DNA of 64,000 nucleotides from Halobacteriovoraceae bacterium (GTDB lineage: Bacteria; Bdellovibrionota; Bacteriovoracia; Bacteriovoracales; Bacteriovoracaceae). Each line of letters begins with the position of its first letter. The first letter of the stretch is position 1. Shown in pieces: positions 8,871 through 16,943 of this stretch. Both the position numbers and the translations under genes were made by a program. The stretch spans positions 62,001 to 126,000 of the forward strand of contig PAVS01000001.1 in NCBI GenBank assembly GCA_002713145.1, in the 5' to 3' direction. The notes below the pieces were generated by a model. That model saw only the letters and a program-made list of their open reading frames with translations, did no database searches and had not been told where the DNA came from.

Positions 8871-9071
8871 TTATTTTCTTTTTAAAAAAACAATGCCGTT
8901 TTCGACCACTATTTTCAGATTTTCTGCTATACCTGACTTGTGTTTAATATTTCTTGGCCTCAAAGGCCCTCCAGAGAGTTGGTCTGTTTGAGTTAATCTG
9001 CTTTTAAGACTCTCTCTGCTTTCTATATTAATCTTAGAATCATGCTCATGCCTTGGTTTTCTTTTCTTCAT
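8871..9071 (-). CDS. Small basic hypothetical protein (66 residues)
   Basis: The ATG is preceded by a perfect AGGAGG with five-base spacing, strong support that this short frame is translated. The product opens with a highly charged basic stretch (MKKRKPRHEHD) and ends in ENLKIVVENGIVFLKRK. That tail loosely recalls the start of a BON fold, but it is too short to assign. First gene of a probable two-gene unit with the 83-residue gene. Function unknown. Confidence 0.55.
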   Translation of the reverse strand: MKKRKPRHEHDSKINIESRESLKSRLTQTDQLSGGPLRPRNIKHKSGIAENLKIVVENGIVFLKRK

Positions 9072-9307
9072 AGATACCTCCTGCTATGCAGTTAAATTTA
9101 TTTTATAATAGCTCTGGTTGCGGAGAATGAAGCTTTCGGGATTCTTTTGTGAATTTTTTGAACCATCTTGGTTTTGTTTACTCAAAAAATACTTAATGTT
9201 GGAAAATGTAAATATGACTAAGTTATGTAGAATTATAGACAAAACTATATGACATCTTGATTTTTTATTACCTACGTTGAGTTTAAATAAAGAAAAAGGA
9301 GACTTAA

Positions 9308-9763
9308 ATGAGCACCGAAAATTTATTTGAACAATTGAGAAAAGACCATGAAATGCAAAGAGATGTTTTGGATATGATTATTGAGACATCTGGTGAGTCT
9401 GAAGCGAGAAAGAAAATGCTTAAAGTCTTGGATGAACTTCTTACTTCTCACGCTAAATATGAAGAGATTTATTTTTATGCCCCCCTTATGGAAATGGAGT
9501 CAACTCATGAGCTGGCGAGACATAGCGTTGCTGAACATAAAGATATAGATGATCTTCTCCAAAAGCTAAAAGATACTGACATGAGCTCTTCTGCTTGGCT
9601 ATCCACAGCTAAAGAACTTAAGCATCTCGTTGAGCATCATTTAGATGAAGAAGAACAAGAAGTTTTTAGACCTGCGGGGAAGTTTCTTGCAGAAAAAGAA
9701 AAAACGAATTTAGCTCATCAGTATAGAGATTCCATGCAAAGTCATCGAGATATCAGTATATAA
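9308..9763 (+). CDS. Hemerythrin HHE-domain protein
   Basis: The 151-residue all-helical protein carries the di-iron ligand pattern of hemerythrin-like domains: His14 (KDHE), His48 with Glu52 (SHAKYEE), His77 (EHKD), His106 and His110 with Glu114 (LVEHHLDEEEQ). Such proteins bind oxygen or nitric oxide, or act in iron handling and oxidative-stress defence. It is cytoplasmic (no signal peptide). An AAGGAG site lies seven bases before the ATG. Upstream is a 236-base gap holding a recognisable ribosome-binding site only for the opposite-strand small gene; the promoter is not evident. A hairpin at its 3' end may serve as terminator. Confidence 0.9.
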   Translation: MSTENLFEQLRKDHEMQRDVLDMIIETSGESEARKKMLKVLDELLTSHAKYEEIYFYAPLMEMESTHELARHSVAEHKDIDDLLQKLKDTDMSSSAWLSTAKELKHLVEHHLDEEEQEVFRPAGKFLAEKEKTNLAHQYRDSMQSHRDISI

Positions 9764-9784
9764 AGAGGTTGAATTAACTCTTTT
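9762..9784. terminator. Possible bidirectional terminator
   Basis: AAAGAG(G)TT pairs with AACTCTTT across a five-base loop, followed by Ts on the plus strand and by a T-run on the minus strand. It sits between the convergent hemerythrin and membrane-protein genes and overlaps both stop codons. The stem is short and bulged. Confidence 0.4.
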
Positions 9785-10574
9785 CATCGATATAGAGACG
9801 GTAGGAATAAAAGATACAGATAATACTAAACATCATCTCTTTTATTTCATGATGAACGTTTGTATTACCTCTTAAAAATTCAATCTTAAAATGATTGGTA
9901 TAAACCACCACCGCAGTGGTAAGGACAAAAAAGAGACAGTATACAGCAAGAGTCGTGGAGCGTTTTTTGATCGCTAGGTAAACATAGATAGGAAAAAATA
10001 AAAAGGCGATAGGCCAGATATCGTTATCCCAAAAAGTTTCGTGCCTTCTATAGAGGGGGACCAATATAAAGGCCAATCCTAAGCAGTAGTCAGGGATACG
10101 CAGATTGAGAATTCTCTCTTTACCTAAGAGATGAAAAACTGCAGCTATGATGGCCACGAGAGTTATACATCTATCCAACCAGCGGTCGAAAAACTTTTTA
10201 TTAATATTATGTAAGTTTGTTTCATTCTGATCATTTACTTGGGCCAACCACTCAGGAGTAACAGTTCCGAACATATGTTGTCCCCAGCTTAGTTCTTCTC
10301 CCCAAGCCCAAAAAAAGACAATTCCTGCACCTAGCAATAAATAAAAAGGTAGATTTTTTTTTGGTTGTAATTGAGATCTTTTATAAGCTGCAAAGAAAAG
10401 AAGAAAGCTCGTGATCAATAAGCTAAAGGCACCTAAAAGTTCATAAAGGCCGCTCTCATGATCTAATGAGTGATAGAGATTAGTCATATTGACGAGAAGA
10501 AATGATAAAACGATGTAGATGAAACAGAGAGTAGCAAATCCAATTTGTGAGCTTACCGGCATTTTAGAATTCAT
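9774..10574 (-). CDS. Multi-spanning inner-membrane protein, function unknown
   Basis: The 266 residues form about seven to eight hydrophobic segments (near 12-30, 45-63, 78-95, 133-150, 158-176, 184-203, 209-228). The loop after the third segment carries WGEELSWGQ (91-99) and NDQNETNLHN (114-123), a combination that looks like a conserved family signature with acidic, glutamine and histidine residues facing one side of the membrane. I have seen similar EEISWGQ motifs in uncharacterised membrane proteins but can assign no function. The gene is monocistronic, 82 bases downstream of doxX on the same strand. Confidence 0.75.
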   Translation of the reverse strand: MNSKMPVSSQIGFATLCFIYIVLSFLLVNMTNLYHSLDHESGLYELLGAFSLLITSFLLFFAAYKRSQLQPKKNLPFYLLLGAGIVFFWAWGEELSWGQHMFGTVTPEWLAQVNDQNETNLHNINKKFFDRWLDRCITLVAIIAAVFHLLGKERILNLRIPDYCLGLAFILVPLYRRHETFWDNDIWPIAFLFFPIYVYLAIKKRSTTLAVYCLFFVLTTAVVVYTNHFKIEFLRGNTNVHHEIKEMMFSIICIFYSYRLYIDEKS

Positions 10575-10655
10575 TTAAAACTCTTTTGAAAAAATTTATA
10601 GTGAGTCTAATGTTACCCTAGGAGATAAGAAACCGTAAAGTGCTCAAAAACAGTC

Positions 10656-11111
10656 TTATATGAAATTTCCAACTAAACTTTTTCGCTTAGGTTGTTCTAT
10701 TCGTTGGTCAAGATAAAAATCGACACTTAGAAATTTCGATTTGGCATAGCCAAAGACACAAAGAATCATCGCCAGCATAATGGTTAATTCCAATCCCTGG
10801 CCTGAGCTAAATAAACCTTCCTGTGCATGGACGAAAAATATGGCCCCCAAGATAACGGGTAGATTACTTAGAGCCGCTGTTCTAGTGAGTAACCCAATCA
10901 TTAAGCAAAAGCCACCGATGACGTGAGCAAAGACAATATAGTGAGCTATCATTAAACTAGAGAAGGGCAGGGTTTGGGCGGTTAAGTCATAGAGCTCATG
11001 CATATTAAACATGAAGTTCAATCCCTTAAGCAAAAGAGCTGCGCCAATGAAAACCCTGAGTAGACCTAAGGCAATATCGTTGGAATTAAAACTTTCTAGA
11101 TATTCTCTCAT
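10656..11111 (-). CDS. DoxX-family membrane protein
   Basis: The 151-residue product has the four-helix layout of DoxX/DoxD proteins: ALGLLRVFIGAALLLKG at the first helix, then AHYIVFAHVIGGFCLMIGLLTR spanning the second and its loop, and two further helices. Family members are small integral membrane proteins linked to redox or sulfur chemistry in some bacteria and without known function in most. The gene starts with an ATG after CGAGGTTTC, which is a weak ribosome-binding site. A near-perfect palindrome lies 65 bases upstream and may control it. Confidence 0.85.
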   Translation of the reverse strand: MREYLESFNSNDIALGLLRVFIGAALLLKGLNFMFNMHELYDLTAQTLPFSSLMIAHYIVFAHVIGGFCLMIGLLTRTAALSNLPVILGAIFFVHAQEGLFSSGQGLELTIMLAMILCVFGYAKSKFLSVDFYLDQRIEQPKRKSLVGNFI

Positions 11112-11175
11112 AGAAACCTCGCAGAAAAATCTGATTAAATTTTAAATAAAAATTGAAACAAAAGAATGAAGTATA

Positions 11176-11192
11176 TACACATTTAATGTGTA
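11176..11192. promoter_or_regulatory. Palindromic candidate operator upstream of doxX
   Basis: TACACATTTAATGTGTA is a 17-base palindrome with 8-base perfect arms around one central base. It lies in the 140-base gap between the doxX start and the end of the antiporter gene, 65 bases upstream of doxX. The arm TACACA recurs in the dyad at 6542-6559. The binding protein is unknown. Confidence 0.4.
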
Positions 11193-11251
11193 GTTGCCGT
11201 CAAATGAGGAGAGGAGATCTCAGTGTATAAGATTCTTAAAGCTTAAGACAA

Positions 11252-12463
11252 TTAAACTTTTTTCATCATATAAACAGCAGTTAGACCATGAATTAAAATA
11301 GAAGCGAGCACAACAAAAGACACAAGCGACCAAAGTTCTTGCTGGTAAGTGAAATCATATTTTTTTAAGGCAAAGGATAAATAGAAAAATGACCCCACTC
11401 CTTTAATGCCATAAAAGCCAGTGATCCATTTTTCTTTGTTGGTCATCTTTACCCCAAACAGGCTGAGTCTCGCCACCAGAGGGCGAAAGAATAAAACGAG
11501 AAAGATCGCCATAATGGCCATACTCCAAGTTAAATCATCTAAGATACCGCCATACAAACTACCGCCAAACAAAAATATAAGAACGCTTAGAAGAATCCTC
11601 TCAATCTGATCTATGAATGAATGTAATTTTTGATGGTATTTATGTTTAAACTCATGGTTTCTGAGAGTGACGGCGCAAACAAAAACAGCGATAAATCCAT
11701 AGCCATTGAACATCTCTGTAACCCCATAGGTCAGAAGGCAAGCACTTAAAGCGACCAGTCCGTCCCTGACATGGAGTGCTTTGTATTTTTCGGGAAGTGT
11801 GAAAAAAAAGAATGCCACCAGCTTTCCCATGAGAAAACCTAATATTCCTCCACAACTTAATCGCCAAAGCACATCGAATTCTAGCCAGCTCCAAAAAAAA
11901 TGGCTTTGTTCTGTTGATTGAGCAAAAGCTATGGCCAACCAGGTTAAGGGAAAAGCCAGTCCATCATTAAGCCCTGCCTCAGCAGTAAGAGCAAACCTCA
12001 CATCATTTGACTTGCCTGAATTGGGAGGAGCAGCTTGTACATCCGAAGCAAGCACGGGGTCAGTAGGAGTTATAACCGCAGCAAAAAGCATGGCAACAGC
12101 AGCTGGGAATCCTAAGAAAATAAAGACGAGAAACCAGACGAGTAAAAAACTTACCAGCATATAGCCGCTAATGAGGCGTAAAGGAGCTCTCCAGCTTTTA
12201 AAACTAAAGGGGCGGTCTATTCTTAGCCCTGTTCCCATAAGAGCTATGATGACCAAGAGTTCGGTAAGTCTGACAGTAAGCTCTTGCTCTCTGAAAGGAT
12301 CAGGATAAGGAAGTTTGTCGCCTAGGATTGAATATGTAATCCAACCTAATGCAAGAAAGACAATACTATAAGAAACATTAATTTTCTTAGTTAATGTTGG
12401 AAGCCAACAAACGGAAAGTCCGAGAAGCCCAATAATAGCAATACTTAAAAAGAAACTATCCAT
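11252..12463 (-). CDS. NhaP-type cation/proton antiporter (CPA1)
   Basis: The 403-residue protein is almost entirely membrane helices (about 12). Two family signatures are clear: TPTDPVLASD (132-141) and EAGLNDGLAFPL (162-173), the acidic ion-binding pair of CPA1 Na+/H+ antiporters. It lacks the long cytoplasmic tail with TrkA or cyclic-nucleotide domains found in some relatives. It should exchange Na+ or K+ for protons at the inner membrane and help pH or salt homeostasis. Single gene; 107 bases separate it from the CaCA gene upstream on the same strand. Confidence 0.92.
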   Translation of the reverse strand: MDSFFLSIAIIGLLGLSVCWLPTLTKKINVSYSIVFLALGWITYSILGDKLPYPDPFREQELTVRLTELLVIIALMGTGLRIDRPFSFKSWRAPLRLISGYMLVSFLLVWFLVFIFLGFPAAVAMLFAAVITPTDPVLASDVQAAPPNSGKSNDVRFALTAEAGLNDGLAFPLTWLAIAFAQSTEQSHFFWSWLEFDVLWRLSCGGILGFLMGKLVAFFFFTLPEKYKALHVRDGLVALSACLLTYGVTEMFNGYGFIAVFVCAVTLRNHEFKHKYHQKLHSFIDQIERILLSVLIFLFGGSLYGGILDDLTWSMAIMAIFLVLFFRPLVARLSLFGVKMTNKEKWITGFYGIKGVGSFFYLSFALKKYDFTYQQELWSLVSFVVLASILIHGLTAVYMMKKV

Positions 12464-12570
12464 AATTGCGTTAAATCCTACTTAAACCTATTGACCTGTA
12501 GCGCTATTCTACCATAACAAAGCTAAGATCTTAAAACATTAAGCTCTCTTGGTCATTTGTAAAGTTGCAT

Positions 12571-13515
12571 TCAAAATATTGCATAACAGTAACCGATATA
12601 GCCCATAAGCAGAATAATTCCCTCCCATCGCACTAACTTTTTTCCGGTAATGAGCAATGGATAACTTAGTATGGCCAGTCCGATCATCACGATAAAATCA
12701 AATTTTAATATCGCCTGAGACACTGTTAAACCATTATGAGTAAAGAGTGAGGATCCCCCTAGAATAAAAAGTAAATTAAATATTCCACTTCCAATAACAT
12801 TACCAATAGCAATATCAGTTTTCCCTCTTATAGTGGCCATCAATGAGGACATTAACTCAGGAAGTGAAGTTCCCGCCGCAACTAAAGTCAACCCAATCAC
12901 GGCTTCTGAAATTCCAGCTCTGATCGCCAGATCCGATGCCCCTTGCACCAAGAATCTTGAGCCAAAAACTAAGATGAGAATACCCCCTATGATAGAAGAG
13001 AAATGAAAAAATCTCTGCTTAAATGTGCTGGTCTCTATCTCTGGGGCGGAATCACTTTCATCTTTTTCTGCTCTGCTGGCTCGGACGAGCCAGAGAGTAT
13101 AAATGAAAACGCTTCCTATTAAAAGAAGACCTTCGATAAATGAAATCTTTCCATCTAAAGACATAAAATAAGTTATAAGCGATGCGAGTATGAAGATAGG
13201 TATATCAAGTTTTAGCAACTGCAAATGCACCACTAACGGCGAGACAAGTGCGCAAGCCCCAAGTATAAAAGCGATATTAAAAATATTACTGCCTACAACA
13301 TTAGCGATGGCTATATCGGCATTACCCTTTAAGCTGGCAATAAGACTGACACCTAACTCGGGGGCGCTTGTTCCAAAAGCTACGACGGTCAATCCAATCA
13401 CGAGCTGAGAGATTCCAAAAGTTTTGGCTAAACTGGAAGCCCCGCGTACCACCAACTCACCACCTAGAATAAGCATGATCAGACCTAATAAAGAAATTCC
13501 CAGAGAAGTAATCAA
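12571..13515 (-). CDS. Calcium/sodium antiporter of the CaCA family (YrbG-like)
   Basis: Two inverted repeats each carry the alpha motif: GTSAPELGVSL (48-58) and GTSLPELMSSL (215-225), both with the ion-binding glutamate, plus the following GNVIGS-type helices. At 314 residues with about ten membrane helices it has the length of bacterial YrbG-type proteins. The start is a TTG that overlaps the stop of the upstream GCS2 gene (TTGA), with GAGGTG as ribosome-binding site, so it is translated as the last gene of the four-gene ligase operon. Expected role: Na+-driven export of Ca2+ or a related cation. Why it belongs with peptide ligases is unclear; metal supply or product export are guesses. Confidence 0.9.
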   Translation of the reverse strand: MITSLGISLLGLIMLILGGELVVRGASSLAKTFGISQLVIGLTVVAFGTSAPELGVSLIASLKGNADIAIANVVGSNIFNIAFILGACALVSPLVVHLQLLKLDIPIFILASLITYFMSLDGKISFIEGLLLIGSVFIYTLWLVRASRAEKDESDSAPEIETSTFKQRFFHFSSIIGGILILVFGSRFLVQGASDLAIRAGISEAVIGLTLVAAGTSLPELMSSLMATIRGKTDIAIGNVIGSGIFNLLFILGGSSLFTHNGLTVSQAILKFDFIVMIGLAILSYPLLITGKKLVRWEGIILLMGYIGYCYAIF

Positions 13516-14693
13516 AACACCTCATTTTTTTGTAATATTTGCGTCAGAGTTCGATATTTTTCTTCTGAGAGCGAGCTTTGAGTGAGACGGCGAGAGAGAT
13601 TTCCTCTGGTGATGAAAGTCTCTAAACCTTTATGATATCGACTTGGTATTTCAGAGCGAAACTTTTGCATGAGGTTTTGAGAGAACTCTTCCATGTTTTT
13701 TCCGGACACATCGAAGAGTTCAAAATATTCTGTATCTGAAATCTGAGGTTGATAAGTTTTTGCTTCCTCATAAATTTTGCGAAGTTTTTGATCAGAAAGA
13801 GATTCAGCTAATGAAATGGATTTTCCAGCCACATGTTTTACCAAGGCAATAAACAGATGGATCAAAGTGAAATCCATATAAGGAGATTCCTGAATATCCA
13901 TTAAGCGAATCTCAATGGCACCTACATCAAATTTGGGGATAGCTGCTCGTGAATTTAACCATGGATGTTGCAGTGTTTTGGCATTATCGTAAACTGATAT
14001 TTCTTGGTAAATTGTTTTCAACATCTCTTTATATTTTTTGGTGTTCTCATAAACCTCAGGGATAATATTCCCAATGATAGAGGGAATTTTCGCTTGGTTT
14101 TTTTCATAAAACCCAAGGCGATTGCATGCCAGTGAACCTGGTTTTCCCTCATAATAAGGGGAACTGGCCGAGAAATAGGGTATCAAGGGTAATACACAAC
14201 GTACGGCGGAATGAAGTCGCCTAAACTCTTCTTCATTACTATAAGGAAGATTGATATGGATTGATTGCAGATTAGACCAGCCATGCCCCTTGCAATCAAA
14301 AATTTCATCGTAGAGTTTGTAAATATCTCTTTGTCCATGAGGCCAAAGTTTAGTTTCTTCTAATGGTTGAAACCAAGGGTGCATAGCGGTGGGCATCAGT
14401 TGGCAGTCATATTCCGAAAGAATTTCATTCACATCCTTTATACTTTTATGAAACTGAGACTCCATTTTGACTAAGTCGCTTTGAGGTATCGTGCTCTTAA
14501 TTTCTAACACATGATTGACGAGTTCATTAGACCAACTGACTTCACCTAGTTCCACTTCATTAACAATTTTTCCTTGGTTAAGTTTTTGGATGATTTTGTC
14601 AGCCATCGGCACAACTTTAAGAGTCGTTTTATTGACGATCATGTATTCTGCTTCTATTCCATAAACACTAAAGATGGAGAATTTTTTACTCAT
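13512..14693 (-). CDS. GCS2-family carboxylate-amine ligase
   Basis: The 393-residue protein opens with YGIEAEYMIVNK (10-21), the first metal/ATP motif of the glutamate-cysteine ligase 2 family, and contains SIHINLPYSNEEEF and AIEIRLMDIQESPYMD, further active-site blocks of the fold. Family members (YbdK, EgtA and plant-type GCL) join an amino group to the gamma-carboxylate of glutamate using ATP. It overlaps the ATP-grasp gene by eight bases and the CaCA gene by four, and an AAAGGAAATC ribosome-binding site lies inside the upstream gene. In this context it most likely makes one amide bond of a small peptide-like product. The acceptor amine cannot be read from the sequence. Confidence 0.87.
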   Translation of the reverse strand: MSKKFSIFSVYGIEAEYMIVNKTTLKVVPMADKIIQKLNQGKIVNEVELGEVSWSNELVNHVLEIKSTIPQSDLVKMESQFHKSIKDVNEILSEYDCQLMPTAMHPWFQPLEETKLWPHGQRDIYKLYDEIFDCKGHGWSNLQSIHINLPYSNEEEFRRLHSAVRCVLPLIPYFSASSPYYEGKPGSLACNRLGFYEKNQAKIPSIIGNIIPEVYENTKKYKEMLKTIYQEISVYDNAKTLQHPWLNSRAAIPKFDVGAIEIRLMDIQESPYMDFTLIHLFIALVKHVAGKSISLAESLSDQKLRKIYEEAKTYQPQISDTEYFELFDVSGKNMEEFSQNLMQKFRSEIPSRYHKGLETFITRGNLSRRLTQSSLSEEKYRTLTQILQKNEVF

Positions 14694-16137
14694 GATTTCC
14701 TTTTTTCTTTTGGCAGAGTTTAAGAAAATGCTTCGCTATTTTGTCATATAGCTCATCCCCAATAAACTCATCTTCGACACCTGATTCAATGCTTGGGTTA
14801 TCATTCACCTCAATCAAATAAACTTCCCCATCAATTTCTTTGAGGTCAACACCATAGAGACCATCTCCTATAGCGTTAGCAGCTTTAAGAGCGGTCTTAA
14901 TCACTTCATGATTCACTTTGGTGGGGTCAAGAGCTGCTGAATTTCCTTCTTCTTGATTTTTATCGTTGTTGATAATCTGCCAATGCCCATCGGCCATATA
15001 ATACTTACAAACATACAGAACTTCTCCTCCCAATATCCCTACTCGCCAATCATATTCTGAAGGTAGATATTCTTGAACCAAGATGAGGTCTGTGGATTTA
15101 AACAATTCTTGTGCTCGACTTTCTAGCTGCTCAAATGTTTTGGCCTTATACACTCCCATAGAAAAAGCGCTGTCAGGTTTTTTGATTATGCAGGGGAGGG
15201 CAATATTCTTAGCGTGTTGATTAAAAAGTTTGGAATCATAAATTTTTGCCACAGGTCTTTTGACATGAAGTCGCTCAAGGAGTTGTTCTAAGAAAATTTT
15301 ATTTGAACATTTGAGTATTGACTCTGGGTCATCGATAACAACGAGACCTTCTTTAGCGGCTTGAGCGGCGAGTCTGTAAGTGTGATGTTTAACATTAGTG
15401 GTCTCTCGAATAAAAAGTGCATCATATTCTGAAACATTCACCATCTCTTTGGCTTCAATCAAATAGACTTGAAAACCATTGTCTCGAAAAGCTGAGATAA
15501 ATTTCTTTAATGCTTCCTCGTCACTAGGAGGAGACTTTTCTTCTTTATCTATAAGGATCGCTAAGTCAAAATAGTATTTTGACTTCGGGGGGATAAATTT
15601 TTTATTAGCTCTTACATAATGGGTCAGTTGATCAACACAAAATAGCTTGTGGGATTCAATAAGGGACTCAAAGCTGAGAAGTTTTATTCTTTGAATGGTC
15701 CACTCATTTTCTCGCTTTAAATAAACTCTAAAAAGAGGAGCTTGAATGATTCGATAAAAATTCCAGGCGAGTTTATTATAAGACTCGGTGAGGTTTTTTC
15801 CGAAATATATACTGAGCTCAAACGTATCAGATTTGATTTTTTTTAATTTTGTCTGAATGAGTTCATGTAACTCTTCCGAATAGAGTTTTTGAATTCTTCT
15901 ATCTTTTAAATCTTGAATTGTTTGCACACTTGGCAATACCTTATGATTTCTAGCAGCAGCTAAAAGTGAAACATAATAGCCAAGGTCCTGATAACCCAAT
16001 TGCGAAGAAAGGTTATACACTTTTTTCTTCGTTTTCGTATCTTCTAGCAAGTAGGCCATCGGAGTTATGCATTGGATCTGAGAGTTTTCAAAATAAGATT
16101 GATGTTTTTTTTCAATGACCACTAAATGTTGATTCAC
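14686..16137 (-). CDS. RimK-like ATP-grasp ligase with N-terminal RLAN-type domain
   Basis: The 483-residue protein has an N-terminal region of about 180 residues like the domain that precedes RimK-like ligases in peptide-metabolism clusters, then a pre-ATP-grasp Rossmann-like part (about 185-265) and an ATP-grasp core with CIIKKPDSAFSMGVYKA (nucleotide-binding lysine and loop), VQEYLPSEYDWRVG and the metal-binding VYLIEVNDNPSIESG near the C-terminus. It should form an acyl-phosphate and ligate an amino acid. The start is GTG in a GTGA overlap with the peptidase gene. ATP-grasp, GCS2 and C39 peptidase genes side by side are a recognised theme of amidoligase gene neighbourhoods (established by comparative genomics); the product here is unknown. 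Confidence 0.88.
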   Translation of the reverse strand: MNQHLVVIEKKHQSYFENSQIQCITPMAYLLEDTKTKKKVYNLSSQLGYQDLGYYVSLLAAARNHKVLPSVQTIQDLKDRRIQKLYSEELHELIQTKLKKIKSDTFELSIYFGKNLTESYNKLAWNFYRIIQAPLFRVYLKRENEWTIQRIKLLSFESLIESHKLFCVDQLTHYVRANKKFIPPKSKYYFDLAILIDKEEKSPPSDEEALKKFISAFRDNGFQVYLIEAKEMVNVSEYDALFIRETTNVKHHTYRLAAQAAKEGLVVIDDPESILKCSNKIFLEQLLERLHVKRPVAKIYDSKLFNQHAKNIALPCIIKKPDSAFSMGVYKAKTFEQLESRAQELFKSTDLILVQEYLPSEYDWRVGILGGEVLYVCKYYMADGHWQIINNDKNQEEGNSAALDPTKVNHEVIKTALKAANAIGDGLYGVDLKEIDGEVYLIEVNDNPSIESGVEDEFIGDELYDKIAKHFLKLCQKKKGNHE

Positions 16138-16838
16138 TTTTCTTTCCTTATCACTAAAAGGTTTCCGTCAAAAGATGTAATACCCAGTAGTATTGAATTG
16201 ATCAAGCGATCGAACTCAATATCATAATAAAGCGTTTCTCCAATAGGGTTTTGCTCAAATGGGTCAGCGACATTAACTTTATTGTCTTTCATTCCATGTA
16301 ATACGACAAAATGTCCAACTGAGTTGCCAATGATATCATTTTCGATATTGGTCACGGAATCTTCACGCATATCCTTGTACAACCAAGTACAATTCAAACT
16401 CGTAATGATGGGCTCTTCAAATTTTAAATGATTAAAAATAAGCTCTTTAGAGAGATCTCTGAAAAGAATTGTTCCACCCAACTTAAGATATTTTATGTAT
16501 TGAGGATAGATCCGTTTTGCTTTAGCTGAGAGTTCTTTTTGCGCAAGTCTTTGCTCAAGCTTTATGATCATTTGTTCTTTATCTAATTCAAACCATGTTG
16601 GATCAAATATATTTAAATTATAACTGTACAAACAAACGTCATAACCTCTTTTAAGGGCATGGTTTGCCAAGCTCACTGCGATTGTTCCTCCCCCTTCTTC
16701 AAACTGTCTAATCTCTGAGATGGTTTGTTCCAAACTAATACTATCTCCATAGTAATTATATATCGCGTGGAGAGTGGTGGGGCCACAAGTGGTGTATGTG
16801 GGTTGCTTTTGCATATTAAGTTTGAGGCGAGTATTCAT
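16134..16838 (-). CDS. C39-like papain-fold peptidase
   Basis: The 234-residue product has TYTTCGPTTLHAIYNYYG, with Cys18 as nucleophile preceded by a threonine pair, and GHFVVLHGM with His176 followed by VADPF, the His-Asp arrangement of C39-type and related papain-fold peptidases. The usual oxyanion-hole glutamine is not evident at the standard place before Cys18. No signal peptide and no transporter fusion: it is a free cytoplasmic enzyme. It is the first gene of the operon with the ATP-grasp and GCS2 ligases (GTGA overlap), so it probably trims or cleaves the peptide or amide that they make or use. Exact chemistry unknown. Confidence 0.82.
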   Translation of the reverse strand: MNTRLKLNMQKQPTYTTCGPTTLHAIYNYYGDSISLEQTISEIRQFEEGGGTIAVSLANHALKRGYDVCLYSYNLNIFDPTWFELDKEQMIIKLEQRLAQKELSAKAKRIYPQYIKYLKLGGTILFRDLSKELIFNHLKFEEPIITSLNCTWLYKDMREDSVTNIENDIIGNSVGHFVVLHGMKDNKVNVADPFEQNPIGETLYYDIEFDRLINSILLGITSFDGNLLVIRKEK

Positions 16839-16854
16839 GCGGGAAATATAACAT

Positions 16855-16919
16855 AATTCTTTCTTAGAATTATACTAGAAATTGCTGATAGAACGTAATA
16901 TTCTATCTTTAGTTATACT
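16855..16919. promoter_or_regulatory. Divergent promoter region, ligase operon / AbgT transporter
   Basis: The 105-base gap holds AATTCT-N5-AGAATT (16855-16871), a dyad suited to an operator, and a -10 element TATACT (16914-16919), about 25 bases before the AbgT start. A second TATACT (16871-16876) abuts the dyad. No good -35 is seen. A shared region would allow joint control of the ligase operon and the transporter. Confidence 0.35.
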
Positions 16920-16943
16920 TAAATTAGAAAAAGGGAGTTTGAC

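Noticed and set aside
8606..9071. One frameshifted gene instead of two small genes
   Set aside because: Each frame has its own perfect ribosome-binding site and no shared domain spans them.
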